From assembly GCA_020698575.1 (NCBI GenBank), contig CM036252.1, forward strand, positions 26,799,206-26,863,205: a stretch of DNA of 64,000 nt, written 5' to 3'. Below, piece by piece: positions 23,701-35,700 of the stretch. The translations under genes were made by a program, and so were the position numbers. Numbering within the stretch: the stretch's first letter is position 1; each line of letters begins with the position of its first letter. This DNA is from Bostrychus sinensis. Lineage: Eukaryota; Chordata; Actinopteri; Gobiiformes; Eleotridae. The notes beneath the pieces were generated by a model. It did no database searches, was not told where the DNA came from, and was given only the letters and a program-made list of their open reading frames with translations.

Positions 23701-26700
23701 TGACAGCCCATAGGCACACACTTCCAGACATCTCCCTACTATCACGTACTGCTTTAGGCTGTGTCCCGGTTGTATCCAAGGACAGTGTATCCTGGGACTG
23801 TGATGTAATGGCTGGCCAGTATTCAGCAGTCACACTGACGCCCGTCACTATTCTGGACATGCCAGTAGACAAGCTGTGTGGCCAATGTGTATGCAAAACA
23901 CATGGGCAATTTCCGGATGAAATAGATATTAATCATAAATTTGAGCCATAAATATCTGCAAAAGCAAAACAGACATGGTAAAGATGTACTTGCTACATAC
24001 CTCAAATACGTCCTAAAGTGACCTTAAGCAATGGTGCACACTTGTCACATCGTTGCTAAAAGTGTTTATCTAGTTCTTTTAGTGGACATGAGATTTAGTA
24101 CTTTAGCACAAGATGGCAGAGCTTGCAGTTCACTGCAACACCTCTACCAATATTACTGTAGAATAATAAATGCTATATTAGCTGCAATTATGTGTTGTTA
24201 TGGGTATGGTTGGAAATGTTGCGAAAACAATACTAATTCCATTTTGACCATTATAATCTCAATGGTACTTGATTCTTGGAAGATAAATTAGTATATCTTT
24301 TGAAAAACTTTGCTTTTTGCACATATTTTGGTACAAAACCTTTAACAGCAAAAATCTCATATGCTCTGTGTTTGAATCCAACTGCCTTGCTCCCTTAGGT
24401 GCCAAACCTACTAGGCATATTCCAGTGAAAACAGCTGACAATGCTTTCTACAGAGAGCTGCTATTCATGACTCATGCTGTTTCCCTGGGTTCATTTAAAT
24501 GACCTGCAAAGACACAGAGCTCTATTCCCTTAATACCTGAACACTGTGTCATTTTCGTTTAGTTTGGTTACATACAGTAATAGTTGCAATTATTTTTCAG
24601 TTATTGCATAAAGCATATAGATTATTCATGCTATTGTGATGTGTACTTCGTCATTACAGTAACTTTTGTCTAAGTCATACAATTATTTATTTATTTATTA
24701 TTTAGCAGTTACTAGACAGGCAAGAGATGACAGTAAATGTCAGTCGCAGTGTCATTATCTCTGCCTCTTCCAAAAATATCTCTCTCTTCCAGACAGCTCT
24801 ATTTGTGTCACTCTATTCAGTGATATGCCTCTCTCAAAGGCAAATGTGCTGAAACCTGAAATACATTTACATAGATTACTATAGCCTACTCAGTGACTGG
24901 TAAATGGTAAATAATAATGAACCATGTACTATAAAAAGCTTTAATTCTAGTACCCAAAGTGTAACATATGCAATAACAAAAGTTCACCAGTTTTTTAAGA
25001 ACTAAAAGTGACATTTTTCAATTGATCTGTCTGTAACGTTATTCATTTGTTAGTACTCAAGGTGTTCCTCATGAGTCAGTCTCCTCTCATTTTTTTTTTA
25101 TTTTATTTTGCCCAACGGTATTTGATTTTATTATGTCAGTAAATTCTCTATAAATAAACCCGTTAGTAGCCTAGGTTCCTCTTCCTACCAGGTAAAGTTT
25201 GCAATCTAAGCGTCCTATGACTTAATATAGACCCTTTAACACTATCAACAATTCAAGCTCATCTTTTCACTTTGTTCTTTATAATGCTACTCTACGTGCC
25301 AAAACTTGTAACTTGTTAAAGCTAGTTATTATATGGTTGTTTTTTTATTTATTGATATTTCTTGTAGAACCTGTCTTTCAACAACTTTGCATTTAATGTA
25401 ATGGTGATTTAGTACAGTATGTAGGCTGAGGAAAGAGAGTTTGTGTTGACATGAAGTGTTCCAAGCAGCTGGGAAACTAACTCGTGGGATTTTATCTGTA
25501 GGAAGTATTTTACATAAAAGAAACATTCTCTGACTCATCTGCCTGTGGATTCAAGATTTCAGACAAAGGGGCATATTCAAATACTTTTCATTTGTATCCT
25601 GAATATCGTGCCCGTCACTTACCGTTCCAAATTTACAGTTCCTAATATGAATTCATTTGTAAGTGACATGTGGTTTTCTTTTAACAGTTCAAGCCAACAA
25701 GGGCTCCCCGGTATCATTTGCCAACAAGGTCAAAGGTCAGCTTTCTGTAGTTCCATGACCTCAGGGGCACAGATTAAATGCAGCTCCGGTCAACAATTAA
25801 AGCATGACTGCACAGGTGGACTGTCAGAGCCATAAAACATAACTCATACTGTCTAGTCTATTTGAAAACGTGTAGATTACCTTAACTGCCTTTCTATATG
25901 AAATAGTATTCAGGAAGCTTGGCCTATACGCACGGATAATGTGCATTTCTTGGCATGGAGGCCAGATGAGATAATGGAATGGAGTTCTCAGTTGGCAGGA
26001 AAGTCTTACATAATGAAGTAATGGCTAGAGGAAGGTAAGGGCAGGTGTCAGTGGGAACTAGACACATTTTCATATATTTATTTTTATGGAGGTGGTCAAG
26101 AACAAGTATACAGCCAATAAAAGGTGTTAGAAGTCTTAAATGGGTTTAGTAGGTGCAGATTTTTAGGGTGGCGTTTCTTGGCTGGAATGCTGTATTTTGG
26201 AAAAGGTTTTCATTAGCAGAGGTGAGAGAAGTACTTTAAACCAGTACTCAAGTAGAAGTAAGTACTGTTACTAGAAACAAATATTATTTAACCAGAGGTA
26301 AAAGTACTCACCAGACATATTAAGTAAAAGTATTGCTTCTATTACTACTACTAATCCTATTACTAATACTACTCTTATCATTACCACTACTACAAACTTT
26401 CCTTCTACTTCTGTTATAAACCACTTTGCTGCAGAAGTCAAATGTAGGTTTACATATTCGGGGATTTAAAAAGTAACAATTATTCCTCTGAAATTTAGTA
26501 TGTTGTAAAAATATACTCAGAAAGTGCACAAAATGTACAGAAGTAAATTACCTCAGTGTTATCCAGTTACTTTCCGCTTTTGTCCTTCAGTTGTAACATG
26601 TAGAAAGCCCCAAAACAACAACAAAACAATATTTCTAATAGTTTTACAGTACACCTCATTTGATGTGTTTACTTGCATGATAGTCATAGTCCCAAGGTCA

Positions 26701-29700
26701 GCAGCTTAGCTACTACAAAGTCCCCCGGCGGCCGTAATGCAAGCATTTGATCCTCTGCCCACCCCTACTGTCTGTGCAGATGGTTCACACCAGGAATGCT
26801 GCAGGACCATGGGATAGCCATGAGTTGCAGGAACACACTATTTTTAGGAGGTGCCAGGGCATTGCTGTCTGAAAAGGCATGGGGGAGAAAGCTGCTTGTG
26901 TGTTCAACTGGGTCATGTGATCACTTTACATTTACATATTCTTTAGGACAAGGGAGTTAAAGAGTTAGAGGCTGGTGACTCTTGAGAATTTTTAAACTTA
27001 TATCTTATAAACCACTGTATTCGCCTCCTAATGCCAACATGCTATCGGCCAGTTATTTTGTACACTTTATGAAATTAATACCAATGTTAATTGAATTCTT
27101 AATGAATAGTTATATTGTCTATGGCTATGTAACAAGACAATGTGGGAGTGATTTGTCATCTTATGCATAACGATCATCTCTATGCAGAAAATGTAGGTGG
27201 AAACTCATACTGGCCTGCCATACTCTTTCACATGATTTTTTGTCTGAATGAAATAGATGCTAATCCCATCCCTTCAAACACATTTCCACTCTTTAGACAT
27301 TCTTTCGGACGACATGTAAGTGTTTACCTGAAATACCGGTGGGCTTTATGAGATGCTTTTTTATTGGTTGTTTGTGCATTCAGAGAAAAGTTATTTTGTG
27401 TCAGTTGGTTTTGCCTTTTGGAAATGTTTATTTTTTCAGTTTAGTTTGAGTTAAGTTTTTCATATTGGCTTGTGCCTGGTACAAAAAGTACACTGGCTTG
27501 TGATACTCTGGCTGGACTGACCTGACAAATTTTTTAGACAAAAAATCCAGGCCAGGCTCAAGGACAGTGGTTTTATTATGGTTTTAGTTTTATTGACTAT
27601 AGTACCTGTATATGCGTGTACATACATTTTATTACCCTACTTATTCTCTATGTTGTAGCATTGCAGAAGAAGAGTTCTATCTGTCAAGGGTGAGCTTAGA
27701 CCCCCCGATGTGAGGAGGGCTCTAGTGCTGTGACTGTATGCTGCAGGGACATGCAGTCCTGCATAGCACAGATAGCTGCCTGCTTGTCTCTGACCTTTGG
27801 GACAACGGCCCCAGTAGTGGTCATTAGACAGAGAACAGACAGTCTACAGCAGTGGGCAGGGCAGTACAAGTCAGCCTTATTACAGTGGGGATGAATGTGG
27901 GTGGCACTCAGTGTCAGCATCACACATTGAGCGATGCCCCACTGCATAGAAGCATTTCATTGGCCAGGGCTTGTACTCCTTAAGCACTTTTCCACTGGGG
28001 AGAACGGTATAGGACGTGTCAGTTTGGGACACCTTGGAACGGGAAGCCCCAAAACCTGCTCGTGTTTCCATTACTCTGGGTCCAGGAGACTCACGTCTGT
28101 TACATAAACACTGACATCACACAAGCTGGACAAAAGTTGTGTTAATAAATGAGATAAAAATGTGTTTGAAGCTGACTTTTAAAACATAAAGGTGCTATCA
28201 ACACTTAATAAAAAGACAAGCGTAAATCCTGGTGTGTGTCTGTGTGAGGCTGGTGTGTGTCTGTGTGAGGCTGGTGTGTGTCTGTGTGAGGCTGGTGTGC
28301 GTCTGTGTAGGCTGCTGTGTGTCTGTGTGAGGCTGGTGTGTGTCTGTGTGAGGCTGGTGTGCATATGTGTAGGCTGCTGTGTGTCTGTGTGAGGCTGGTG
28401 TGTGTCTGTGTGAGGCTGGTGTGTGTCTGTGTGAGGCTGGTGTGCGTCTGTGTAGGCTGCTGTGTGTCTGTGTGAGGCTGGTGTGTGTCTGTGTGAGGCT
28501 GGTGTGCATATGTGTAGGCTGCTGTGTCTGTGTGAGGCTGGTGTGTGTCTGTGTGAGGCTGGTGTGCATCTGTGTAGGCTGCTGTGCGTCTGTGTGAGGC
28601 TGGTGTGTGTCTGTGTGAGGCTGGTGTGTGTCTGTGAGGCTGGTGTGTGTCTGTGTGAGGCTGGTGAGTGTCTGTGTAGGCTGGTGTGCATCTGGGTGAG
28701 GCTGGTGTGTTTCTGTGTAGGCTGGTGTGTGTCTGTGTGAGGCTGGATCTAAAGCTGTATTAGCTGTATTAAACAGGAGACTACTTCCAGTTTACCGACA
28801 GCTTTTGGTGCATTAAATTCAATTCTTTGCACCACTTTAACACGTTTTAACCAATCAATCTGACCATTTAACCAATCAACCTCACCATATAATTCTGAAT
28901 AAAAACTCCTAGTTCTAACTGGTCAACTCTAGAACTAACTCCCCCAGTTATTGTTGTTTATTTCTTAAAAATGTCAAACATTTAGTGTACTTTATTAAGA
29001 GTGGCCTGTGGTGAAACATTTCTAAGCTTGTGTATACATTTTTATACATGCAATTGTGGGATCGCCAAAACATTAATACTTGCCAAATTGCATTCAGGTC
29101 AATCAGAATGAGTTGGGGGTGGAAAGGAATTCACTTTCTCAGACAAATACCCACATTTCACAAATGCCACATGTATTCCTGTCAGGCTAATAAGCCAGAA
29201 TAAGACATTCAAGAGCAACCATATCTGGGAACCCAAGTGTCTCTAACATGTCTGGCCAAAAACATCTCTATACTGTCCTGAGCTCTACCCTGTTTTTTAT
29301 TTGCTGTCTGAGGAGGAAGTGGAGGAAGACATTGGATCGACTCCAGCAGGTGCAAGAGAGTGGCATTGCACTTTAGGTCAACCCCTGAACCAGACCTTCC
29401 TGCCGCCTTGGCTGAGGTCCTTCCAGATGGTTGTAATCAACTTGTCTAGGGCCACTTTTACAATGTCTTGAGACTTTCCCCTATAAAATTCTTAATTTTA
29501 TTGGTCAGAACTGGTAGCTTCTGGACTGTTAGCTTAGGTGATTTTAGCATCATCCAAAGTCATCTTTATTTGACGATGGTGGCCCTAGAGAAACATATTG
29601 TACAAATTTAATAAGCAACAAAACTGAATTTCTATTGGACTTGGAATGCACTGTACAAATGAGAAATGGCTTTGCTCTTGGCTGTGGGTGAGAGGAGCTT

Positions 29701-32700
29701 GTAAAAGTTGCAGAGGAATGTTGCTTCTAGAGTTCTTAGATACCCTGTAAGTGCTTTTGCTCCTGTCAAGCGTTCCTCAGGTTGCAAATGGCCCACTGCT
29801 CTTTGGTGTCTTTGGAAGAATGACCAAATACTGAATACCAACATGCATTGTTTAACCAGCAAACATGTAAGCTCTTGTAATGTGCAACCTTGCGTTCCTT
29901 ATGCAGCTCTTTCAGTGGGCAGTGTTTTGGGGTTAAAAATTGTTGGAAAAACCTGGGAGTTGGTTGAAGAGTGTCTTGTAAATAGAAAGAGACATTAAAG
30001 GATTTGTGAATTAAGGATTCCATTTAATACGATTTTACAGATGTTAATTTTGTAAATACTAATAATGTTGTAATTTTATATACATTATGCTCTAGAATGC
30101 ATTCGATTTATGATAAAAGCAGACATTATTTGATATATATAGGCATATGATATTAGATTGCATCACTTTTGCCCAAGAGAGCGAGTACTGAACAATCTGT
30201 CATTCCAGTATTGCATAGAAACTATTATGTAATATAGCTACTGTACCTTATGTAATTATTACTGTCTATTTATCTATCTTCTTCTTCTTATCTGGGGCTA
30301 GGTTGTGGAGGCAAGATAGGAGGCATAGATACCCAGATTTCCCTGCCCCCACACACTTCCTCTCGCTTTTCTGGGGGAATACCATGACATTCCCGCGCTA
30401 GGTTATAGAGATAGTCCATGCAGCATACAATTTGGTAACTGTTAACAATCTAGAGTGGCTAGTAAAAAGCATCTTAACAAGTAATAAAAGTGTATCTGTG
30501 TAAATACTGCTAACTTGCAAGGAATTTATATGGATTCATTTTAACATGTAACATTTATACTGAATTTATGCATCCTTATAGTAAGTTGTCTCTTTAAGCA
30601 GATCTATGCAGCCTTATGTACCCAAATACAGTGGCAAGCAAAAGTATGTACCCCTTTGGCATTTTTCCTTTGTTGTTGCCTTCCAAACTGGAATTTAAAT
30701 GGATCACTGAGAGGTTCATGTCAGTCACTTTACATCACATGACAACAACTATGAAAATGCAATTTTTTTTAATTTGCAAATCAGAAATATGACAGAAAAA
30801 GAGAAAACTTGAGTGTACAAAGGTATTTACCCCTTTGAAGTTTGTCCTCTGTAGAACCACCTTCTGAAGGACTTTCAGCTCCAACTTTTCTAGGATAAGT
30901 GTTTATGAGCTTGGTTCATAAAATCACTGGGATTTGTGCTCATTCTTCATCTAAAAACAGCTCAAGCTCCTTCAGATTGGATGCACTGTACAGCACAATT
31001 TGAGTCGTTTTCTTCAAAAATTGTCCTATGTTTAGCTCCATCCTTCATTCCTTCAGTTCTGATCAGTTTCCCAGTCCCTACCAATGACAAATATCCCCAC
31101 AGCAGGACACTGCCATCACCAGGCTTCACTTTAGAGAGGGGGCACAGTCAGGTGCTAGGTTTGTGCTACACATAGCATCTTTCATTGATAGGCTCATTTT
31201 AATTGTACCTGGACAGAGGACCTTCTCATGTTTGGGGAGTCTTCCACGTGCCTTTTGGCAAACACAAAACATGATTTGTTTTGTTATTATTTTCTCGAAG
31301 CAATGGCCACTCGTCCACACAGCCCAGCTCTGTGGGGTGGATGGTTCAGAGTGGTCCTGTGGACAGATACAACAGTCTCTGCTGTGGAGCTCTGCAGATC
31401 TTTCAGAGTCACCTTTGGTTTTATTGTTGCCTCTCCTTCTCCTTGCCCAGTTTGTGAGTTTTAGATGGTCCTCTTTAGGCAGGTTTGGTGTGGTTCCTTA
31501 TCTTTTACATGTTGTAATGATGAAATAAATTGTGTTTTGTGGCATAATGACAGTTGAATTGCAGTCAGACCAACCTTATCTAACTATTTCTGTGACTTCT
31601 GAGGGCGAGGAACACTGGGTCTCATTTAGGGTCCTCTTTAAAAAGGGGGTAAATACTTCTCAAGGTTTCTGTTTTCTGCCATATTTCTAATTTGCTTCAC
31701 AATAAACATCTTTTTGCATTTTCATAGTTGTTGTCATGTGATGTAAAGTGACTGACATGAACCTCTCAATGATCCATTTAAATTCCAGGTTGGAAGGCAA
31801 CAATAAAGGAAAAAAGCTTAGGGGGTACATACTTTTTCTTGCCACTGTATGGGCCATCTCTTAGCATAATTTATCACAAAACTATCCTTTGAGTATTGTA
31901 CATTTTTGGGCCTTGATCCAGTTCCATATTTTAGATGTTTAAATTCTGTTTTCTATAAAGTTTAGTCACTATCTCATTACTGTCTACAAATTTGGAGTAA
32001 AGTCTTTTCAGTTAATAGCACCTCATATACAGAACTATCACGTGAATTGCTTTGCATATAGTCAAGCAAATCTAATTTAAAATATACTGTCTAGTAAACT
32101 TTATAGTAAGAAAAGTGTCAGGGTGTATCCTTACCCGCCCCATGAAGTCACATTGAGCCAATAAAACACCCAATGAATCGAACAAACCAGAAGAAGGATA
32201 AAGGCCACCCAAAACAACTTCTCAATTTCCAAGAGTATGTTTTGTCTAAATCAGTTCATTTGATAAAGTCCTTTTGCAGTCCCAATTACGGGTCACCATG
32301 GAGGCCAGATGAAACCGGTCTGACTGCACCAGCGTTTCCTGGGACACAAAGGTTCTTTTATTCAGCTGATGCCAGGTCTGCATTGAAAGGCTGATCAGGA
32401 GCATATTATGATGAAAAAGGAAGAGGCAAAGGGGGCCTGCTCGTATTTGCATTAGTTTATGTTACTGGAGAGAAATATTCCAAAATATTAATATCTGTGG
32501 CATGCTATTAGAAAACAGTCCACTTTAAGAAGCAGAGACTTTGATGGTGCATTATAAATTTGGGAGTCAAAACAGACAGGAATCTTGTGGCAGCGTGGAA
32601 AACAAAGGTATTTTTAGATAAAAGCCGTTTTTCACAGAACAAATAAATGTAAGAGAATTGTTAGATATTTTGGGATTTAGGCTGCAGGACGGTAATTTGA

Positions 32701-35700
32701 GCTGAATGTACCCATTAACCTCTGCACATTTCTTAGCTTCAATTTAATAAAAATGACTGTCAAAAAATGTTATTGTACTGTTTTGAAGTATTCAGGTGTA
32801 ATTTCATGTCACATTAAAGTATTCTCAAGCCTCATGATATGGATTTGGAATGTGACCACAAATAAAGGCTTAGGATTTAAACAGTCAAGTGAAATTATAT
32901 ACATTATGTATGTTATGCACTGTAAACCAAAGTGTTCCACCTACACATCACCAACAGAGATCAAAACAAGTTTTCCAGACTAGGGTTGTACAGTATTATG
33001 CAAATGTATCGTTATTGTGTTATCAGCAAATGCAATATCTATGCAATATCCAACTAAATGTATCGCAAGGTTTTATAGAGGTAAGTTTCTTATAGAGGTC
33101 AGAATCGTTTGCCTTTCACAGCTGCAAATGAAAAATTGTTGTGACCAAATAATAATATTAGTAACAAAACTCCAGATTTATTTTTAATTTTTTTTTACAA
33201 TTTCCTTAATTTAGCCCTCTTTATCCTCGTTTTAGTCCTGGATTTGTCTTTTTAAGTTTTGATTGTGACACAGCTTTGACTATTAATACAGGCACTGCTT
33301 TCATTTAATTGCCAATCATATCATTATCACAATATTCAACACAGTTATAACATATTGCATTTTTTTCTCATATCGTGCAGCTTTATTCCAGACACAAAAT
33401 GGCAGCTTATGCTTTAACCTAACAAATCAGAACACACATTTATTTTGCTTTGGCTGGTAAAAAGTAATGAATCCATCCAGACTGAAGATAAGGTAGTGAA
33501 AGGTTTTTTAAACATGTTATTAGTTTCTATTTTGTAAAACCTGGTTCACAGCTGATGTGGTTGTTGTTGCTGTTACCATAGATTTATTCTTGCCCCTATA
33601 CACTACATTGTGCTTTAACAGTGGTGACAATTTTTTAAAATGAATTAGTGTAAATTGCTCTGTTTAAACATAAGCATTATATTCTTTTTTATTATCTTTG
33701 CATCATATCTTACAACATATTTAACATTCCCTTTTCCTCTTCATTGCTGATGGTACATAACAATGCAGTGTACCCAGGTGCATCATTTGCTGCTAAAAAA
33801 GGGTGTGAATCACATGTGTCTCATTAAAACGGTGCTGTGGTTGTGTGTTGCAGTGTTCCAGCAGCAGGCGGTCCACAGCCCCCATGAGCCACAGCAGAAG
33901 TCCAAGCAGAAACCGGGGCCCATCCCCTGTCAGAATTGTGGCAAGCCCTGCAAAGGAGAGGCTCTGAGGGTCCAGAACAAACACTTCCACATCAAGTGCT
34001 TCGTCTGTAAAGGTACCACATCAATACACCGCTCATTCCTCACTAGCGCAATCTCAACACATACCCTAGTGCTTTTGCAATTGGTTACAAAGCTCTATCT
34101 AATCATGGACTGTCCCTGGTAAGTGTTTTAGATTAGATAGAGTGGGCTGTTGTGGATAGTTCTCAACAAATAGCATTAGTAGTGTTAAACTCAAACCTCG
34201 TTTTCACTGAAGGCCAGACTGTTTAATGAAAATCTTAATGACAACTGCAAAATTAATAGCTTACATTTAATCCAACACTGGGTCCTGTGGCCTATAAAAC
34301 CTTCAGTAATTCAACAAAGGTTTTTAGTAATAAAAAATTAACATTTTTTTGAATTTATTAACTCAGTTTGTCGAGTATGCTCAAGTTTTTTACTGCTCTG
34401 TGAATTGCTCAGTGGGTACTCTAGCAGCTGCTGCTAAGTGAGCCTTGTAACGAAAGAGATGTGACTCGTGAGTGTGGGATCGGCTTTTTGGATGCCAGCA
34501 AAGTGATAATTTAGCAGTTATTCACCAGAGATTCACCAGGCAAAATGAGTTTGCACAATTTGTAGAAAAAATAGAACCACTACATCCAACATTTGCTGTA
34601 AAAGGCCTTTGCTTTGTAATCTTTTGCTTCTTCACACTTCCTAGATTTCCTAAAGCACCTTAAACCTTTAGCTGGTACATCTGAAGACAAAGCTGTTGTT
34701 TTATAATACAAATTGAGTGACAACAACTGCCATAAACTGACTGATTGTACAGTCTTATGGCTGTAGTCGGGAAGAAGGAGTTCTTGTGATGTCCTGTCCT
34801 GCAGCTTACTGATCTCAGACATCCACTGTCTGCTCTCAAAAGTTGTTCAAAAACTGAATCCAGGGGATGGTCCATGTTGTTCAGTATAACATCCATCCTG
34901 ATGAGTATCCATTGCTCCACTACCTCAGCCAGGGTCTCTTAACTACTCCCTATAGTTGAACCAGCCCTCTCTATAAGTTTTTCAAGTCTCCTACTTTCTA
35001 TGAACGTACGAAAACAAAATTTGCAAGATTAATTACATTTGGTGCCTGGGATATTTTTGATTGAATATTGGACCTCAGTTAAGTAGCCTAGCCTGTAATG
35101 ATAGTGTCAGTGTTAGTTTACAAAGTAGCCTGGTCTGGGAGATCTCAGCCAGCGCTCAAATACTGTGTCCTCTGTCCTGTGTAGGTGTGTGTGTATTCCG
35201 GGACCAAAGTGTCACATAGTTGAAATAGGAGTGTGTTCTATGTTTGTGTGTTTGTGGGTGGGGTGTGGTGTGGGGCTCATGTCAGGCTGTCACTGCTGTT
35301 GTCAGTACACACTCCGGTTGCTAGGATATCGGCAGGGTCGTGCTGGAGTTTATGGCCTTTAATCCTACACTGACTTCAGACGTGCCGTTGAGCATTCCTT
35401 CACTGCTCTTTTAAGTATGTCTGTGAAAATATATTATGGTAAATCTTGTTAATAGGGGTAAACATGAGCTTATTTTCCAGTAATGAGCATACATTTTTAA
35501 TAGTTTTTCACAACATAAGTAGATTGCATTAGTAACATGAGTTGTAATTTAATGTAATTATAAGTGTACAATATGTGTTTTATCTTGCCTGGTTAGATTC
35601 TGTACAGGTACTCCCACTGTCCAAACGTGTATTTATAAGTCAATTTAAATTCTTCTTCTCTTTTCACCATTTTAATAGAACATTTTACGTGGGGCTTTAT

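Larger units (their letters stand above)
22380..33853 (+). other. ablim2: ablim2 intron between exon 1b and exon 2
   Basis: It contains a TTTG run (about 23131-23155), an AAGTAC-rich degraded element (about 26220-26320), the 21-bp minisatellite (28229-28747), a fish repeat fragment (30280-30420), the Tc1 relic (30629-31847) and a hAT-like element (32981-33385). I recognise no gene. A short stretch at 25688 with a CAG acceptor look was examined and rejected. Confidence 0.65.

Noticed and set aside
25688..25740. Possible exon after a TTTTAACAG acceptor (FQANKGSPV-like text)
   Set aside because: The candidate donors leave phase 0, which would break the frame of the exon at 33854, and no protein match was recognised.
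28179..28740. Long repetitive reading frames on both strands (His/Thr/Gln-rich and Cys/Leu-rich)
   Set aside because: They arise from the 21-bp minisatellite, whose unit length is a multiple of three; there is no splice or start support.
35083..35150. TAGCCTGG-like words resembling the 9-bp-TSD transposon ends
   Set aside because: There is no second end or shared interior, so the match is probably chance.
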